64,000 nucleotides of DNA, taken from the NCBI GenBank assembly GCA_944384155.1, contig CALWSG010000018.1:48410-112409 (forward strand), given 5' to 3'. Below are positions 37,494 through 46,637 of this stretch, in pieces (the first letter of the stretch is position 1; every line of letters starts with the position of its first letter). The notes under the pieces are model-generated. The model searched no databases and was not told the origin of the DNA. It saw only the letters and a list, made by a program, of their open reading frames with translations. This DNA comes from an uncultured Lachnospiraceae bacterium. Lineage in GTDB: Bacteria; Bacillota; Clostridia; Lachnospirales; Lachnospiraceae. The position numbers and the translations under genes were made by a program.

Positions 37494-38714
37494 ATGAAAT
37501 CAGTGGGACTTATAACTGAATATAACCCTTTTCACCTTGGTCATAAATACCATATTGAAAAGGCAAAGGAGCTTACAGGTGCCGACGTATGTATAGTAAT
37601 TATGAGCGGCAATTACGTTCAGAGGGGAACTCCTTCCTTTGTGGATAAATATACAAAAACAAGGGTGGCTATAAATAACGGAGCCAATATAGTTATAGAG
37701 CTTCCCTTCTGCTTTGCCTGCTCAGGTGCCTGGTATTTTGCATATTCTGCCGTAACCATTCTTGATAAGCTAAATATTACAGACTATATATGCTTTGGCT
37801 CTGAGTACGGTGATATTGAGCTATTATATAATATTGCAGCAATACTTGAAAATGAGCCTGATAATTTTAAATCATACCTGAAAAATTATTTGAAAACAGG
37901 GATTTCATATCCTGCTGCAAGACAAAAGGCTCTTGAAGACTGCTGTAATATTCCTGATATTAAAAATATCCTTGGCTCCCCTAATAATATTCTTGGTATT
38001 GAATATATAAAAGCTCTTATCAAAAGAAACAGCACCATCAAGCCTGTTACATTTAAGCGTATAAATGCAGGCTACCATGATACAGACATTACTGCACGTC
38101 TTTATTCTGCAACGGCAATAAGGGAAAACAGCAATATTTTCCATACCCTAAATAATATTGATTCACTGTATAAAGACACCTACGAAAAAACATATCCCGT
38201 TGCTCCTGATGATTTTTCCCTTCTTGTGGGAGAATCACTTATAGACCATATAAGAAACGACACTCTGTGTGATGTATTTGGCATGACTAATCCTCTAAAA
38301 AATAAAATAACAAACAATATAGACAACTATACAGGTTTTACCTCTTTTATTCACCGTCTTAAATCAAAAAATTTAAGCCACACCTCCATTGCAAGAGCAC
38401 TTCTTCACTGTATGCTTGATACAAAAGCAGCTCAAATGGAAATATACATGAATAACGACATATGTGATTTTATCAGAGTTCTTGGCTTTGATAAGAATCA
38501 TGGAAGCATTCTTAACCAAATATCAGAAAAATCTAATATGCATATTCTCACACAGCTAAGCCAATCTGAAAAACTGCTTGAGAATATTCCGCCCCACAAC
38601 AAGACTCTCCTTAAGGAATGGATTAAAGCTGATGATATATACAGGCTTACATCCTCGGTTAAATATAAATATCACTCTCCAAATGAGTATAAACACCATA
38701 TCATTAAAGCTTAA
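37494..38714 (+). CDS. tmcAL: tRNA(Met) cytidine acetate ligase (TmcAL/YlbM family)
   Basis: Predicted to form N4-acetylcytidine at the wobble position of elongator tRNA-Met from acetate and ATP. A nucleotidyltransferase fold with the HxGH-type motif YNPFHLGHKYH at residues 10-20, then MSGNYVQRGTPSFVDKY. Length 406 matches the family. The ATG at 37494 has AAAGGA about 10 bases upstream; an ATG at 37476 is in frame but less well supported. In Bacilli ylbM neighbours ylbJ, coaD and rsmD, which also lie a few kb away here, in the opposite or same strand. Confidence 0.9.
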   Translation: MKSVGLITEYNPFHLGHKYHIEKAKELTGADVCIVIMSGNYVQRGTPSFVDKYTKTRVAINNGANIVIELPFCFACSGAWYFAYSAVTILDKLNITDYICFGSEYGDIELLYNIAAILENEPDNFKSYLKNYLKTGISYPAARQKALEDCCNIPDIKNILGSPNNILGIEYIKALIKRNSTIKPVTFKRINAGYHDTDITARLYSATAIRENSNIFHTLNNIDSLYKDTYEKTYPVAPDDFSLLVGESLIDHIRNDTLCDVFGMTNPLKNKITNNIDNYTGFTSFIHRLKSKNLSHTSIARALLHCMLDTKAAQMEIYMNNDICDFIRVLGFDKNHGSILNQISEKSNMHILTQLSQSEKLLENIPPHNKTLLKEWIKADDIYRLTSSVKYKYHSPNEYKHHIIKA

Positions 38715-38768
38715 TTAATTGATTGATTGCATACATGATTCTGCAAAAATTTCCTGTTCAATAAAATT

Positions 38769-38818
38769 ACAGCCTGCCATATACTGTAATCTAAGTATAT
38801 AACAGGCTGTTTTACTTC
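38769..38818. terminator. bidirectional terminator between convergent tmcAL and UPF0210 genes
   Basis: ACAGCCTG / CAGGCTGT and inner ATATACT / AGTATAT with an 8-base loop. T-rich sequence lies on both sides (TTTACTTCTT on plus, TAATTTTATT on minus). Confidence 0.87.
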
Positions 38819-40183
38819 TTAATTCTTAAAGCTATGTATAGGTGCCGGTATTCTTCCTCCCCGGTTCACAAATGCCTCACAGCTGTAATTATTTACAGGC
38901 ATTACAGGTGCATATCCCAGCAAACCTCCAAATTCAACTACTTCTCCTATTTTCTTGCCTATAACAGGAATTATTCTAACTGCCGTAGTCTTTTGATTTA
39001 TCATTCCTATTGCCGACTCATCTGCTATAATTCCCGCAATAGTTGATGCTTTTGTATCTCCCGGAATAGCTATCATATCAAGACCAACTGAACATACACA
39101 TGTCATTGCTTCAAGCTTTTCTATGGTAAGCGCACCTCTTTCCACTGCATTAATCATTCCCTGGTCCTCACTCACAGGTATAAATGCACCGCTTAAGCCT
39201 CCCACATATGATGATGCCATAACACCGCCTTTTTTCACCTGGTCATTTAAAAGTGCCAATGCCGCTGTTGTTCCCGGAGCTCCCACAGATTCAAGCCCGA
39301 TTTCCTCCAGTATGTCAGCCACACTGTCTCCCACTGCCGGTGTCGGTGCCAGTGATAAATCTATAATACCAAAAGGCACTCCCAGCCTCTTTGATGCCTC
39401 CTGTGCCACAAGCTGTCCAACCCTTGTCACCTTAAATGCCGTCTTTTTAATTGTCTCACAGAGAACCTCAAAATTTGCACCTCTCACATTTTCAAGTGCC
39501 GTCTTAACTACTCCCGGACCGCTTACTCCTACATTTATAATTGCATCTGCCTCTGTTACTCCGTGAAATGCTCCTGCCATAAAAGGATTGTCATCAGGTG
39601 CATTGCAGAATACCACAAGCTTTGCACAGCCTAGAGAATCATTCTCCCTTGTTTTGTGTGCAGTCTGCAAGACCATTTCTCCCATAAGCCTTACGGCATC
39701 CATATTTATTCCTGTTTTTGTGGAGCCTACATTTACAGAACTGCATACCCTTTCCGTACATGACAGTGCATCGGGAATAGAGCGGATTAAAAGCTCCTCC
39801 GCCGGTGTCATTCCCTTTGACACCAATGCAGAATATCCTCCTATAAAGTTTACACCAACTTCTATTGCTGCTCTGTCTAACGTCCTTGCTATACTGACAA
39901 AATCCTCCGTACTTTTGCAGGCTGATGCTCCCACTAAAGCTATTGGAGTAACTGAAATTCTTTTATTTACAATGGGAATTCCTATTTCTCTTTCTATTTC
40001 ATGACCTGTTGATACAAGCTTTTCTGCCTTGGCTTTAATCTTTTCATATATGTTTTTATTTAACTTTTCAAGGTCACTGTCTATACAATCCAATAGACTT
40101 ATACCCATAGTGATGGTTCTAACATCAAGATTTTCCTGCTCCACCATCTTATTTGTTTCATTTACTTCAAATATATTTATCAT
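38819..40183 (-). CDS. UPF0210/PFL family protein (DUF711)
   Basis: 454 residues of a conserved cytoplasmic family related in fold to glycyl-radical pyruvate formate-lyase-like proteins but without an evident glycyl radical motif. Seen here: [35 protein letters not shown] and the conserved [23 protein letters not shown] tail region. Biochemical role unknown. As in other Firmicutes it is paired with a small ACT-domain gene 38 bases upstream, pointing to ligand-controlled function. ATG follows AAAGGGCGG. Confidence 0.9.
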   Translation of the reverse strand: MINIFEVNETNKMVEQENLDVRTITMGISLLDCIDSDLEKLNKNIYEKIKAKAEKLVSTGHEIEREIGIPIVNKRISVTPIALVGASACKSTEDFVSIARTLDRAAIEVGVNFIGGYSALVSKGMTPAEELLIRSIPDALSCTERVCSSVNVGSTKTGINMDAVRLMGEMVLQTAHKTRENDSLGCAKLVVFCNAPDDNPFMAGAFHGVTEADAIINVGVSGPGVVKTALENVRGANFEVLCETIKKTAFKVTRVGQLVAQEASKRLGVPFGIIDLSLAPTPAVGDSVADILEEIGLESVGAPGTTAALALLNDQVKKGGVMASSYVGGLSGAFIPVSEDQGMINAVERGALTIEKLEAMTCVCSVGLDMIAIPGDTKASTIAGIIADESAIGMINQKTTAVRIIPVIGKKIGEVVEFGGLLGYAPVMPVNNYSCEAFVNRGGRIPAPIHSFKN

Positions 40184-40221
40184 AGTGCCGCCCTTTCATT
40201 GTATATGCAAATCATCCTGCT

Positions 40222-40494
40222 TTAAATTCTGTGCATTGTATTAAATATGTCCTCGGACTGCATCTTAATTTGAACGCCGATTTCATGTCCCAGCTTTTCA
40301 AGGTCATCTGCAAGCTCTCCAAATTTCTTGTCAGACCTATTGGCATCTACTATCATCATCATATTAAAGTAATCCTGAACTATTGTCTGTGATATATCTA
40401 AAATATTTACATTATTATCTGCCAAATATGTACATACCCTTGCTATAATTCCTACCGTATCTTTTCCCACTACCGTAATAACTGTTCTTTTCAT
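40222..40494 (-). CDS. ACT domain protein (UPF0237)
   Basis: About 90 residues forming one ACT-like domain (TVVGKDTVGIIARVCTYLADNNVNILDIS), related to the glycine cleavage regulator-like ACT proteins. It probably binds an amino acid or related ligand. The start is uncertain: ATG at 40494 gives the common MKRTVITVVG N-terminus, and an in-frame ATG at 40503 adds three residues and has AAAGG upstream. It is co-transcribed with the UPF0210 gene, with which it is conserved as a pair. Confidence 0.9.
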   Translation of the reverse strand: MKRTVITVVGKDTVGIIARVCTYLADNNVNILDISQTIVQDYFNMMMIVDANRSDKKFGELADDLEKLGHEIGVQIKMQSEDIFNTMHRI

Positions 40495-40574
40495 ATTACT
40501 CATCCTGCCTTTCATGTGGTATCTGCTATTTTTTTATAATATGACTTATCATCTGGAAAGTCAAGCTAATTTTC

Positions 40575-41372
40575 CTAAATTTCTGCAACAACCGACGGTG
40601 CGTCACGCTTTGCCACAGATATGTCAAAATCATCTGCCTTATACTGGCTGTCGCTTAAATTTATTTCCATCCTAACACTTTCAAAGGCAAGCTCCTCATA
40701 ATTATTCTCTTTGCTAAGGTGTCCTAAAAACACTTTTTTCATATCCTTATTTAAAATAATATCAAGCAGCCTTCCTGCCATCTCATTGCACAAATGCCCT
40801 TTATTTCCCAAAATACGCTGCTTAAGGTAATAAGGATAGCTTCCCGTCTGAAGCATTCTTATGTCATGATTAGACTCAAGCACTATACCGTTTAATCCTT
40901 CAAGATTATTTATTATGTAATCGTTATATGTACCCATATCCGTAGCTACTGCAATTCTTGATTTCTCATCTTCTATTCTGTATGCCACAGGATTGGCAGC
41001 ATCGTGGGAAATAGAAAAAGGCTTAATGCTAAGTGTATTTAACTTTATATACATATCAGGCTCTATCTCTACAAATAATTCATCTTCTATTCTTCCAACA
41101 CTGCCATAGGACTTAATTGCCTCTATAGTTTCTTTCGTACCGTAAATAGGAATTTTATACTTTCTTGAAATAACTCCAAGACCGCTTATATGGTCAGAAT
41201 GCTCATGTGTTATAAATATGCCGTTTAAGTCAGAGGGACTTAAATCCAATCTTTTCATGCCCTCCTCCACCCTTTTTTTGCTTATACCCGTATCAATAAG
41301 TATATGTGTGTTATCATTTCCCGCATATATGCAATTTCCGCTGCTTCCGCTGGCTATGCTCATAAGTCTCAT
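40575..41372 (-). CDS. MBL-fold hydrolase, WalJ/YycJ family
   Basis: 265 residues with the metallo-beta-lactamase metal site THEHSDH (His56, His58, Asp60, His61) and further His and Asp ligands downstream. The N-terminus MRLMSIASGSSGNC is typical of YycJ/WalJ, a presumed 5'-3' exonuclease or phosphodiesterase, named from Bacillus where it follows the walRK operon. No two-component genes are next to it here. ATG follows GGAGAG, 31 bases after pepD. Confidence 0.88.
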   Translation of the reverse strand: MRLMSIASGSSGNCIYAGNDNTHILIDTGISKKRVEEGMKRLDLSPSDLNGIFITHEHSDHISGLGVISRKYKIPIYGTKETIEAIKSYGSVGRIEDELFVEIEPDMYIKLNTLSIKPFSISHDAANPVAYRIEDEKSRIAVATDMGTYNDYIINNLEGLNGIVLESNHDIRMLQTGSYPYYLKQRILGNKGHLCNEMAGRLLDIILNKDMKKVFLGHLSKENNYEELAFESVRMEINLSDSQYKADDFDISVAKRDAPSVVAEI

Positions 41373-41403
41373 AATAAAAATCTCTCCTGCAGTTATTAAT
41401 ATA

Positions 41404-42858
41404 TTAATGGAGTCTTTTTAAAATCTCTGTAATAAGTGTATAAACCCTTGCTACTGATTCTATCGACATTCTCTCCTCGGTTGTGTGTATGTCATATATG
41501 TCCGGTCCCATAGCCACTATATCTATATCAGGCTTTTTACTGCTTAAATATCCGCACTCAAGACCTGCATGTATAACATTAGTTACCGGCTCTCTTTTAT
41601 AAAGCTCTTTATAGGTGCCAAGAACAACATCTCTTAAATATGATTCCTTTTTAAATTCCCACTCAGGATATTCCCCGCGAACCTCAGTAAATCCTCCCGC
41701 CTTATCTGCCACGCTCCCAAGCTTTTGTATAACATAATCCTTTCTTGTTCCCACAGAGCTTCTAACTGCCGATACTGCCGTCATACAGTTATCTGCAGTT
41801 GTCAATATTCCAAGATTAAGTGATGTTTCCACAAGTCCCTGTATATCAGGATTCATATTGACAACACCGTTAGGTATATTGTTAAGGTAAAATAAAATAT
41901 TATTTAAGTCCTCCGGCAGCATTACCGTATATGTTCCATAGCCCTCCTCCTTAAGGGTTATGTTTACATCACTGTCCGAGGAGGAATATTCCGACCTTAT
42001 AATATTGTTCATTCTCTCTGTCTGCTCTTTAACCTTTAAGACATCTCTTTCATTTACCAGAATTTCTGCCTTGCATTCCCTTGGTATGGCGTTATCCTTG
42101 CTTCCTCCGTTTATGCTTATACACTCTATATAAACATTATCAAGAATTCCCGAAAGTACCCTTGCAGCTATAATATCTGCATTTCCCCTTTCCTTGTCTA
42201 TCTCTACTCCTGAATGTCCTCCCTTTAATCCGGATACCTCTATGGTACATTTTATTCCCTCTGTCATAACAGTTCTGTAGCTTATATTCCCTGTTACCCT
42301 TGCTCCCCCGGCACAGCCTGCCACAAATATACCCTCCTCCTCAGAATCAAGATTTAAAAGGTACTTTCCATTAATATCGCTCATATCAAGCTCTCTGGCT
42401 CCGTCCATTCCCACTTCTTCATCTACTGTAAATATAACCTCAAGAGCCGGATGACTTATATCGTCACTGTCCAGTATGGCAAGACCATATGCAACTGCTA
42501 TGCCGTCATCTCCTCCCAAAGTAGTATCCTCTGCCTTAATATACCCGTCCTCAACATACAGCTTCAGTCCGTCTCTCATAAAATCATGTGATGAACCGGG
42601 CTTCTTTTCTGCCACCATGTCAAGATGTCCCTGTAATATAACTCCTGAATCCTGCTCTCTTCCTATGGTTGCAGGTTTTTTTATAATTATATTATTAAGC
42701 TTATCCTGACGGCAGTAAAGACCATGCTCATTTGCAAATTTTACGCAGTAATCACTTACTGCCTTTGTATTTCCCGAACCTCTCGGTATATTTGATATTT
42801 CCTCAAAATATTTAAACACCTTTTCCGGCTTAATACCGCTTAGTACTCCCATTTCCAT
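41404..42858 (-). CDS. pepD: aminoacyl-histidine dipeptidase (beta-alanyl-histidine type, M20)
   Basis: A zinc dipeptidase of family M20C that hydrolyses Xaa-His and other dipeptides. Metal and catalytic motifs: ILQGHLDMV near residue 90, GGDDGIAVA near 120, DEEVGMDGA near 150, and a C-terminal His in VIHAGLECG. Length 484 is normal. The start may be the first or third codon (MEMGVL). The gene is divergent from the ylbJ-like gene. Cytoplasmic peptide salvage. Confidence 0.92.
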   Translation of the reverse strand: MEMGVLSGIKPEKVFKYFEEISNIPRGSGNTKAVSDYCVKFANEHGLYCRQDKLNNIIIKKPATIGREQDSGVILQGHLDMVAEKKPGSSHDFMRDGLKLYVEDGYIKAEDTTLGGDDGIAVAYGLAILDSDDISHPALEVIFTVDEEVGMDGARELDMSDINGKYLLNLDSEEEGIFVAGCAGGARVTGNISYRTVMTEGIKCTIEVSGLKGGHSGVEIDKERGNADIIAARVLSGILDNVYIECISINGGSKDNAIPRECKAEILVNERDVLKVKEQTERMNNIIRSEYSSSDSDVNITLKEEGYGTYTVMLPEDLNNILFYLNNIPNGVVNMNPDIQGLVETSLNLGILTTADNCMTAVSAVRSSVGTRKDYVIQKLGSVADKAGGFTEVRGEYPEWEFKKESYLRDVVLGTYKELYKREPVTNVIHAGLECGYLSSKKPDIDIVAMGPDIYDIHTTEERMSIESVARVYTLITEILKRLH

Positions 42859-42992
42859 ATACCTGCCTTTCAGTTCATTTTACTTTTAATATCTCAAGTT
42901 TCCGTAAATTACAAAACATACCTGTAATTATTTCTCATCTGTTTATATATATATTAATAATATATATTTTAAAGGGTATTATACATAATCTT

Positions 42993-43949
42993 ATGAAAAA
43001 AACAGCTACACCCATTATTCTTATCATATGTTTTTTTGCCATGCTTTCCGCCTCAGACCTTACTAAAGCCTCTGCCCTTAAAGGGCTTAACCTTTGGCTT
43101 TTTACCCTTGTTCCAACACTGCTGCCATTTATGATAATATCCTCCGTTATAATGGAAACAGGCAGCTATAAAATCATTACATTTTTTATGAGACCCATAA
43201 TGACAAAGCTTTTTCATCTTGATGAAAATTCCGGTTATCCGCTTTTTATGGGACTTTTGTGCGGATTTCCAATGGGCAGCAAAATAACTGCCGATATGGT
43301 ATCCAAGGGATATTTGTCTGTTCACCATGGCAATATCCTCATTACCTTCTGCAATAATATCAGCCCTGCATTTATTATAGGCTATATGATTTCCCATGTG
43401 TTAGGTCTGTCAGGTCCCGGTGCCTGTATTATTATTGCAGCAATGTTTTTAGGTCCCATAATATCCGGAATAATAATGTCACGGCTTCTTCTACGCTTTT
43501 TTTCCTCACATAGCCGTGACAAAAAGGCTATGCCGCCAAATACCGGGGAAAGAAAGGAAACTGTTCACGGCTTCGCCATTATTGATGTATGCATTTTAAA
43601 AAGCTTTGAAAATATAATAAAGCTTGGAGGCTATATTATAATTTTTACCATTATATGCGGAATGATTACACCATTTATTGACAATGAATTTTTTAATGCC
43701 GCAATGTCCGGTATTCTTGAAATCACCTCAGGTCTCAACAGCTTTTCCTCAATCCGTTGTGACAAAACAGTAATCCTTACCGTCTGTGTGCTTACATCCT
43801 TTGGAGGCCTATGTTCCATCGCCCAGACCTACAGTATGATTAACCGCTCCGGACTAAGCCTTAAAATATACATACTTGGAAAGCTTGCCGGAAGTCTTGT
43901 GACATTTATACTTGTTTCCCTGTGTTTATATTTTATAAAATTCCTGTAA
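42993..43949 (+). CDS. ylbJ: YlbJ-like integral membrane protein (nucleoside-recognition type)
   Basis: 318 residues and about eight membrane segments. FCGFPMG-like segment GLLCGFPMGSKITADM, the paired N and C halves of the nucleoside-recognition (Gate) fold and NNISPAFIIGYM fit YlbJ, a sporulation membrane protein in Bacilli. Whether this organism sporulates is not shown. No strong ribosome binding site precedes the ATG (AAAGGG is 16 bases away). It is convergent with the coiled-coil gene, with a terminator between. Confidence 0.85.
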   Translation: MKKTATPIILIICFFAMLSASDLTKASALKGLNLWLFTLVPTLLPFMIISSVIMETGSYKIITFFMRPIMTKLFHLDENSGYPLFMGLLCGFPMGSKITADMVSKGYLSVHHGNILITFCNNISPAFIIGYMISHVLGLSGPGACIIIAAMFLGPIISGIIMSRLLLRFFSSHSRDKKAMPPNTGERKETVHGFAIIDVCILKSFENIIKLGGYIIIFTIICGMITPFIDNEFFNAAMSGILEITSGLNSFSSIRCDKTVILTVCVLTSFGGLCSIAQTYSMINRSGLSLKIYILGKLAGSLVTFILVSLCLYFIKFL

Positions 43950-43959
43950 GCTGAAAAAT

Positions 43960-43997
43960 AGAGAAACACACTATGAACCTTCATTTTGCATTTCTCT
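43960..43997. terminator. hairpin terminator between convergent genes
   Basis: AGAGAAA / TTTCTCT arms with a small inner ATGAA / TTCAT helix; ATTTTT follows on the minus strand and the plus side is T-poor. It probably serves the minus-strand coiled-coil gene best. Confidence 0.65.
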
Positions 43998-44012
43998 GTT
44001 TGATTATCCATA

Positions 44013-44645
44013 TTAATCCTCATCAAAAATTGGTACAGTGTAATCCTCAAAATCACTCTGCTCTTCCTCTGCGTCCTTTTTGGCATCAGACTCACTTTCA
44101 GGCTTCTCCTCTTCAGGAATAAGCTCCTTTCTGTTTGCTGCAACTATATCAAGACTCTGGTTTAAGGATTTCATCATAATATCATATCTTGAATTAAAGT
44201 TCTCTATGGAATGTGCTATAATATTCTCCAGATTCTGAAGACTCTCATCTGTGTACTGAACTGCTCCCATACGTATATTGTTGGCATCCTCCGTTGCTCT
44301 GTCAAGAATCTCCTGTGCATGCTCCGTTGCTTTTTGAACTATTTCATTTGCCTGTATGTATGCCTGCTGCATAATCTCATGCTCGCTTACAAGCTCGCTT
44401 GTCTGTGCCTCTGCCTGTGCCAGCATTGCCTCTGCCCTTTCCTTCGCCTCATTTAGAATAGCGTCTCTGTTGCTTATCATACGCTGGTACTTCTTTATCT
44501 CCTCAGGAGTCTTTAATCTAAGCTCTGCCAAAAGCTCCTCCAACTCCTCCTTATTTACTATTATTTTTGTTGAAGACAACGGCTGAAAACGGCAGGTGTC
44601 TATAAATTCTTCAATTTCCGTAATAATCTGCTCAATTTTGCTCAT
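44013..44645 (-). CDS. coiled-coil protein of unknown function (ATP synthase b/DivIVA-like)
   Basis: 210 residues, no membrane segment. Residues about 60-170 are a long Ala/Glu/Gln-rich coiled coil resembling ATP synthase subunit b or DivIVA-like proteins, and the tail is very acidic (EEEKPESESDAKKDAEEE). It is immediately downstream of coaD (2 bases between stop and start codons), a linkage I know from other Lachnospiraceae. A role in envelope or cell-division organisation is speculation; I do not assign a function. Confidence 0.8.
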   Translation of the reverse strand: MSKIEQIITEIEEFIDTCRFQPLSSTKIIVNKEELEELLAELRLKTPEEIKKYQRMISNRDAILNEAKERAEAMLAQAEAQTSELVSEHEIMQQAYIQANEIVQKATEHAQEILDRATEDANNIRMGAVQYTDESLQNLENIIAHSIENFNSRYDIMMKSLNQSLDIVAANRKELIPEEEKPESESDAKKDAEEEQSDFEDYTVPIFDED

Positions 44646-44647
44646 AT

Positions 44648-45145
44648 TTACATATCCTTTCCTTTAATATTTCTGTATCTGCTATATACCTTTTCTATAA
44701 CAGGCTCCGGAACAAACCTGCTTATATCTCCTCCAAGTGAAGCAACTTCCTTTACTATACTTGAGCTTAGGTATGAATAATCTATACTTGTTGTCAAAAA
44801 TAATGTATCTATATCAGGATTTAACACTCTGTTTGTCTGTGCCATCTGAAGTTCGTATTCAAAATCTGTTATCGCCCTTAATCCTCTTATTATAACATTG
44901 GCATTCTGCTCCTTTGCAAAATCAACAGAAAATCCGTCAAATGACATTATCTTCACATTGGTAATGCTGCTGCATATTTCTTCCAACATATTAACACGTT
45001 CTTCAATGGAAAACAACGGAGATTTTGAACTATTTCTCAAAACACCTACTATGATTTCATCAAATATTTTTGAAGCCCTTGTTATAATATCTATATGCCC
45101 AAGTGTTACCGGATCAAAGCTTCCGGGATATATTGCTTTACTCAT
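44648..45145 (-). CDS. coaD: phosphopantetheine adenylyltransferase
   Basis: Fourth step of CoA synthesis, adenylating 4'-phosphopantetheine. Nucleotidyltransferase motif [12 protein letters not shown] at 6-17 and the ATP-binding [14 protein letters not shown] near 90 with the [10 protein letters not shown] motif. Length 165 is standard. ATG follows AGGAGAG and is 9 bases after rsmD, the conserved rsmD-coaD arrangement. Confidence 0.97.
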   Translation of the reverse strand: MSKAIYPGSFDPVTLGHIDIITRASKIFDEIIVGVLRNSSKSPLFSIEERVNMLEEICSSITNVKIMSFDGFSVDFAKEQNANVIIRGLRAITDFEYELQMAQTNRVLNPDIDTLFLTTSIDYSYLSSSIVKEVASLGGDISRFVPEPVIEKVYSRYRNIKGKDM

Positions 45146-45154
45146 TTATCTCTC

Positions 45155-45721
45155 CTATGCCTTTTGTTTTACAGACATAAAAACGTGTCTGTTTGTCTTA
45201 TAATCCTTTATCCTGTCAATACAGTAGCCCAAATCATACGCATAATCAAATTCCGTTTCCTTTGAGGCTTCTATAATAATTGTCGTATATTCATCTGCAA
45301 GACATGTTCCTGCCAGTGCTTTAAGCACATCTCTCTCCAAAAGCTTTCCGTACGGCGGGTCCATGTATATAAAGTCAAATGGCTGTTCCTCTCTGTCATT
45401 CAGCTTCCTTATTGCATCAATTACATCTGATTCCATCACATATGATTGTGATAACAATTTTGTCTTTTCAAGATTTTCTCTTATGCACCTTACGGCATCC
45501 TTTCCGTTTTCCACAAAGTATGCTTCTTTTGCTCCTCTGCTCAAGGCTTCTATTCCTATTCCTCCACTGCCGCTGAATAAATCAAGAAACCTGCAGTCAT
45601 ACATTTCATTTCCGATAATATTAAATAAGGTTTCCTTTATTCTGTCAGTTGTAGGTCTTGTATTCATACCCTCTATTGTTTTTAATTGAATCCGTCTTGC
45701 CTTACCTGCTATAACTCTCAT
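45155..45721 (-). CDS. rsmD: 16S rRNA (guanine(966)-N(2))-methyltransferase
   Basis: Methylates G966 of 16S rRNA with S-adenosylmethionine. Starts MRVIAGKARRIQL, has the AdoMet motif FLDLFSGSGGIGIEALSRGA near 45 and the catalytic MDPPYGK motif near 120. Length 188 is typical. It leads the rsmD-coaD-coiled-coil run. Confidence 0.96.
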   Translation of the reverse strand: MRVIAGKARRIQLKTIEGMNTRPTTDRIKETLFNIIGNEMYDCRFLDLFSGSGGIGIEALSRGAKEAYFVENGKDAVRCIRENLEKTKLLSQSYVMESDVIDAIRKLNDREEQPFDFIYMDPPYGKLLERDVLKALAGTCLADEYTTIIIEASKETEFDYAYDLGYCIDRIKDYKTNRHVFMSVKQKA

Positions 45722-45773
45722 ATCCTGTTACTTTATAGTTGCTATATCTATAAGTCCTTCCTCAATCTGCATT

Positions 45774-45801
45774 AGGGACAGGCAATATGCTACCTGTCCC
45801 T
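45774..45801. other. stable hairpin downstream of cheR
   Basis: A perfect 9-base stem AGGGACAGG / CCTGTCCCT with a 10-base loop in the 92-base cheR-rsmD gap. It lacks a T tract on either strand, so it is not a standard terminator; it may be an mRNA 3'-end stabiliser or processing site. Confidence 0.6.
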
Positions 45802-45813
45802 CTATAACATTGA

Positions 45814-46587
45814 CTAATTTTTAATATAAAAGAATGAACGCATGGATGAATAATTCAATTCCTTGTAGTTCATAATCTGTTCAGTGCTTCCAATAAACAA
45901 AAAACCGCCCTGTCTTAAGGAACTGTTAAATTTCTTATAAATATCTTCCTTTGCTTCCTCAGTAAAATATATAAGAACATTTCTGCACACAATTAAATCC
46001 AGCATTTTAGGATAAGGATCCTTAAGAAGATTATGCTGCTTAAATTCCACACATTTTTTTACCTCAGGTGCTATCTGATAATTAGATAATCCAACCTTTG
46101 TAAAATATTTTGCCTTTAAATCTGCCGGAAGCCCTGCAAGGCTTTTTTCATTATACAAACCGACTCTTGCCTTTTCCAAAACCTGCTTATCTATGTCCGT
46201 GGCTATAATCCTTATACTGCTCATAGGCATAAACTTAGATAAAAGCATAACTAATGAATACGGCTCATCACCTGTGGAGCAGGCAGCACTCCACACTTTA
46301 AGGCTTTTACCTGACTTTTCCATAAGCCTTGGTATAACCTGTGTCTCTAAAATTTTCCACTGCTCAGGATTTCTCCAAAATTCCGATACATTTATGGTAA
46401 GATAATTTACAAACTCCTCAAACATATCACCTTTCTGCTTTAATACCTGAACATATTCTGCATATCCGGGAAATTTATGTTTTGCAATTAAAGCATCTAT
46501 CCTTCGCTTCATTTGCTTTTCTTTATATGCACTTAAATCTATCCCTGTCAATTTCAGAACCTGAACCTTAAACTGTTCGTAATCCAT
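45814..46587 (-). CDS. cheR: chemotaxis protein methyltransferase CheR
   Basis: Methylates glutamates of chemotaxis receptors using S-adenosylmethionine. An all-helical N-terminal domain (GIDLSAYKEKQMKRRIDALI) precedes the AdoMet fold: VWSAACSTGDEPYSLVMLL and DLIVCRNVLIYF are class-typical. Length 257. ATG follows AGAGGTG. It is separated from other che genes here; the partial receptor at the window start is the only likely partner seen. Confidence 0.95.
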   Translation of the reverse strand: MDYEQFKVQVLKLTGIDLSAYKEKQMKRRIDALIAKHKFPGYAEYVQVLKQKGDMFEEFVNYLTINVSEFWRNPEQWKILETQVIPRLMEKSGKSLKVWSAACSTGDEPYSLVMLLSKFMPMSSIRIIATDIDKQVLEKARVGLYNEKSLAGLPADLKAKYFTKVGLSNYQIAPEVKKCVEFKQHNLLKDPYPKMLDLIVCRNVLIYFTEEAKEDIYKKFNSSLRQGGFLFIGSTEQIMNYKELNYSSMRSFFYIKN

Positions 46588-46637
46588 ATTGGCAGCACCT
46601 CTTTTATTTAAAGATTATAGGCATTTCCTATTAAAGA

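Noticed and set aside
42940..42972. TATATATATTAATAATATATA palindrome upstream of the ylbJ-like gene
   Set aside because: Low-complexity AT sequence; such palindromes are expected by chance at this composition.
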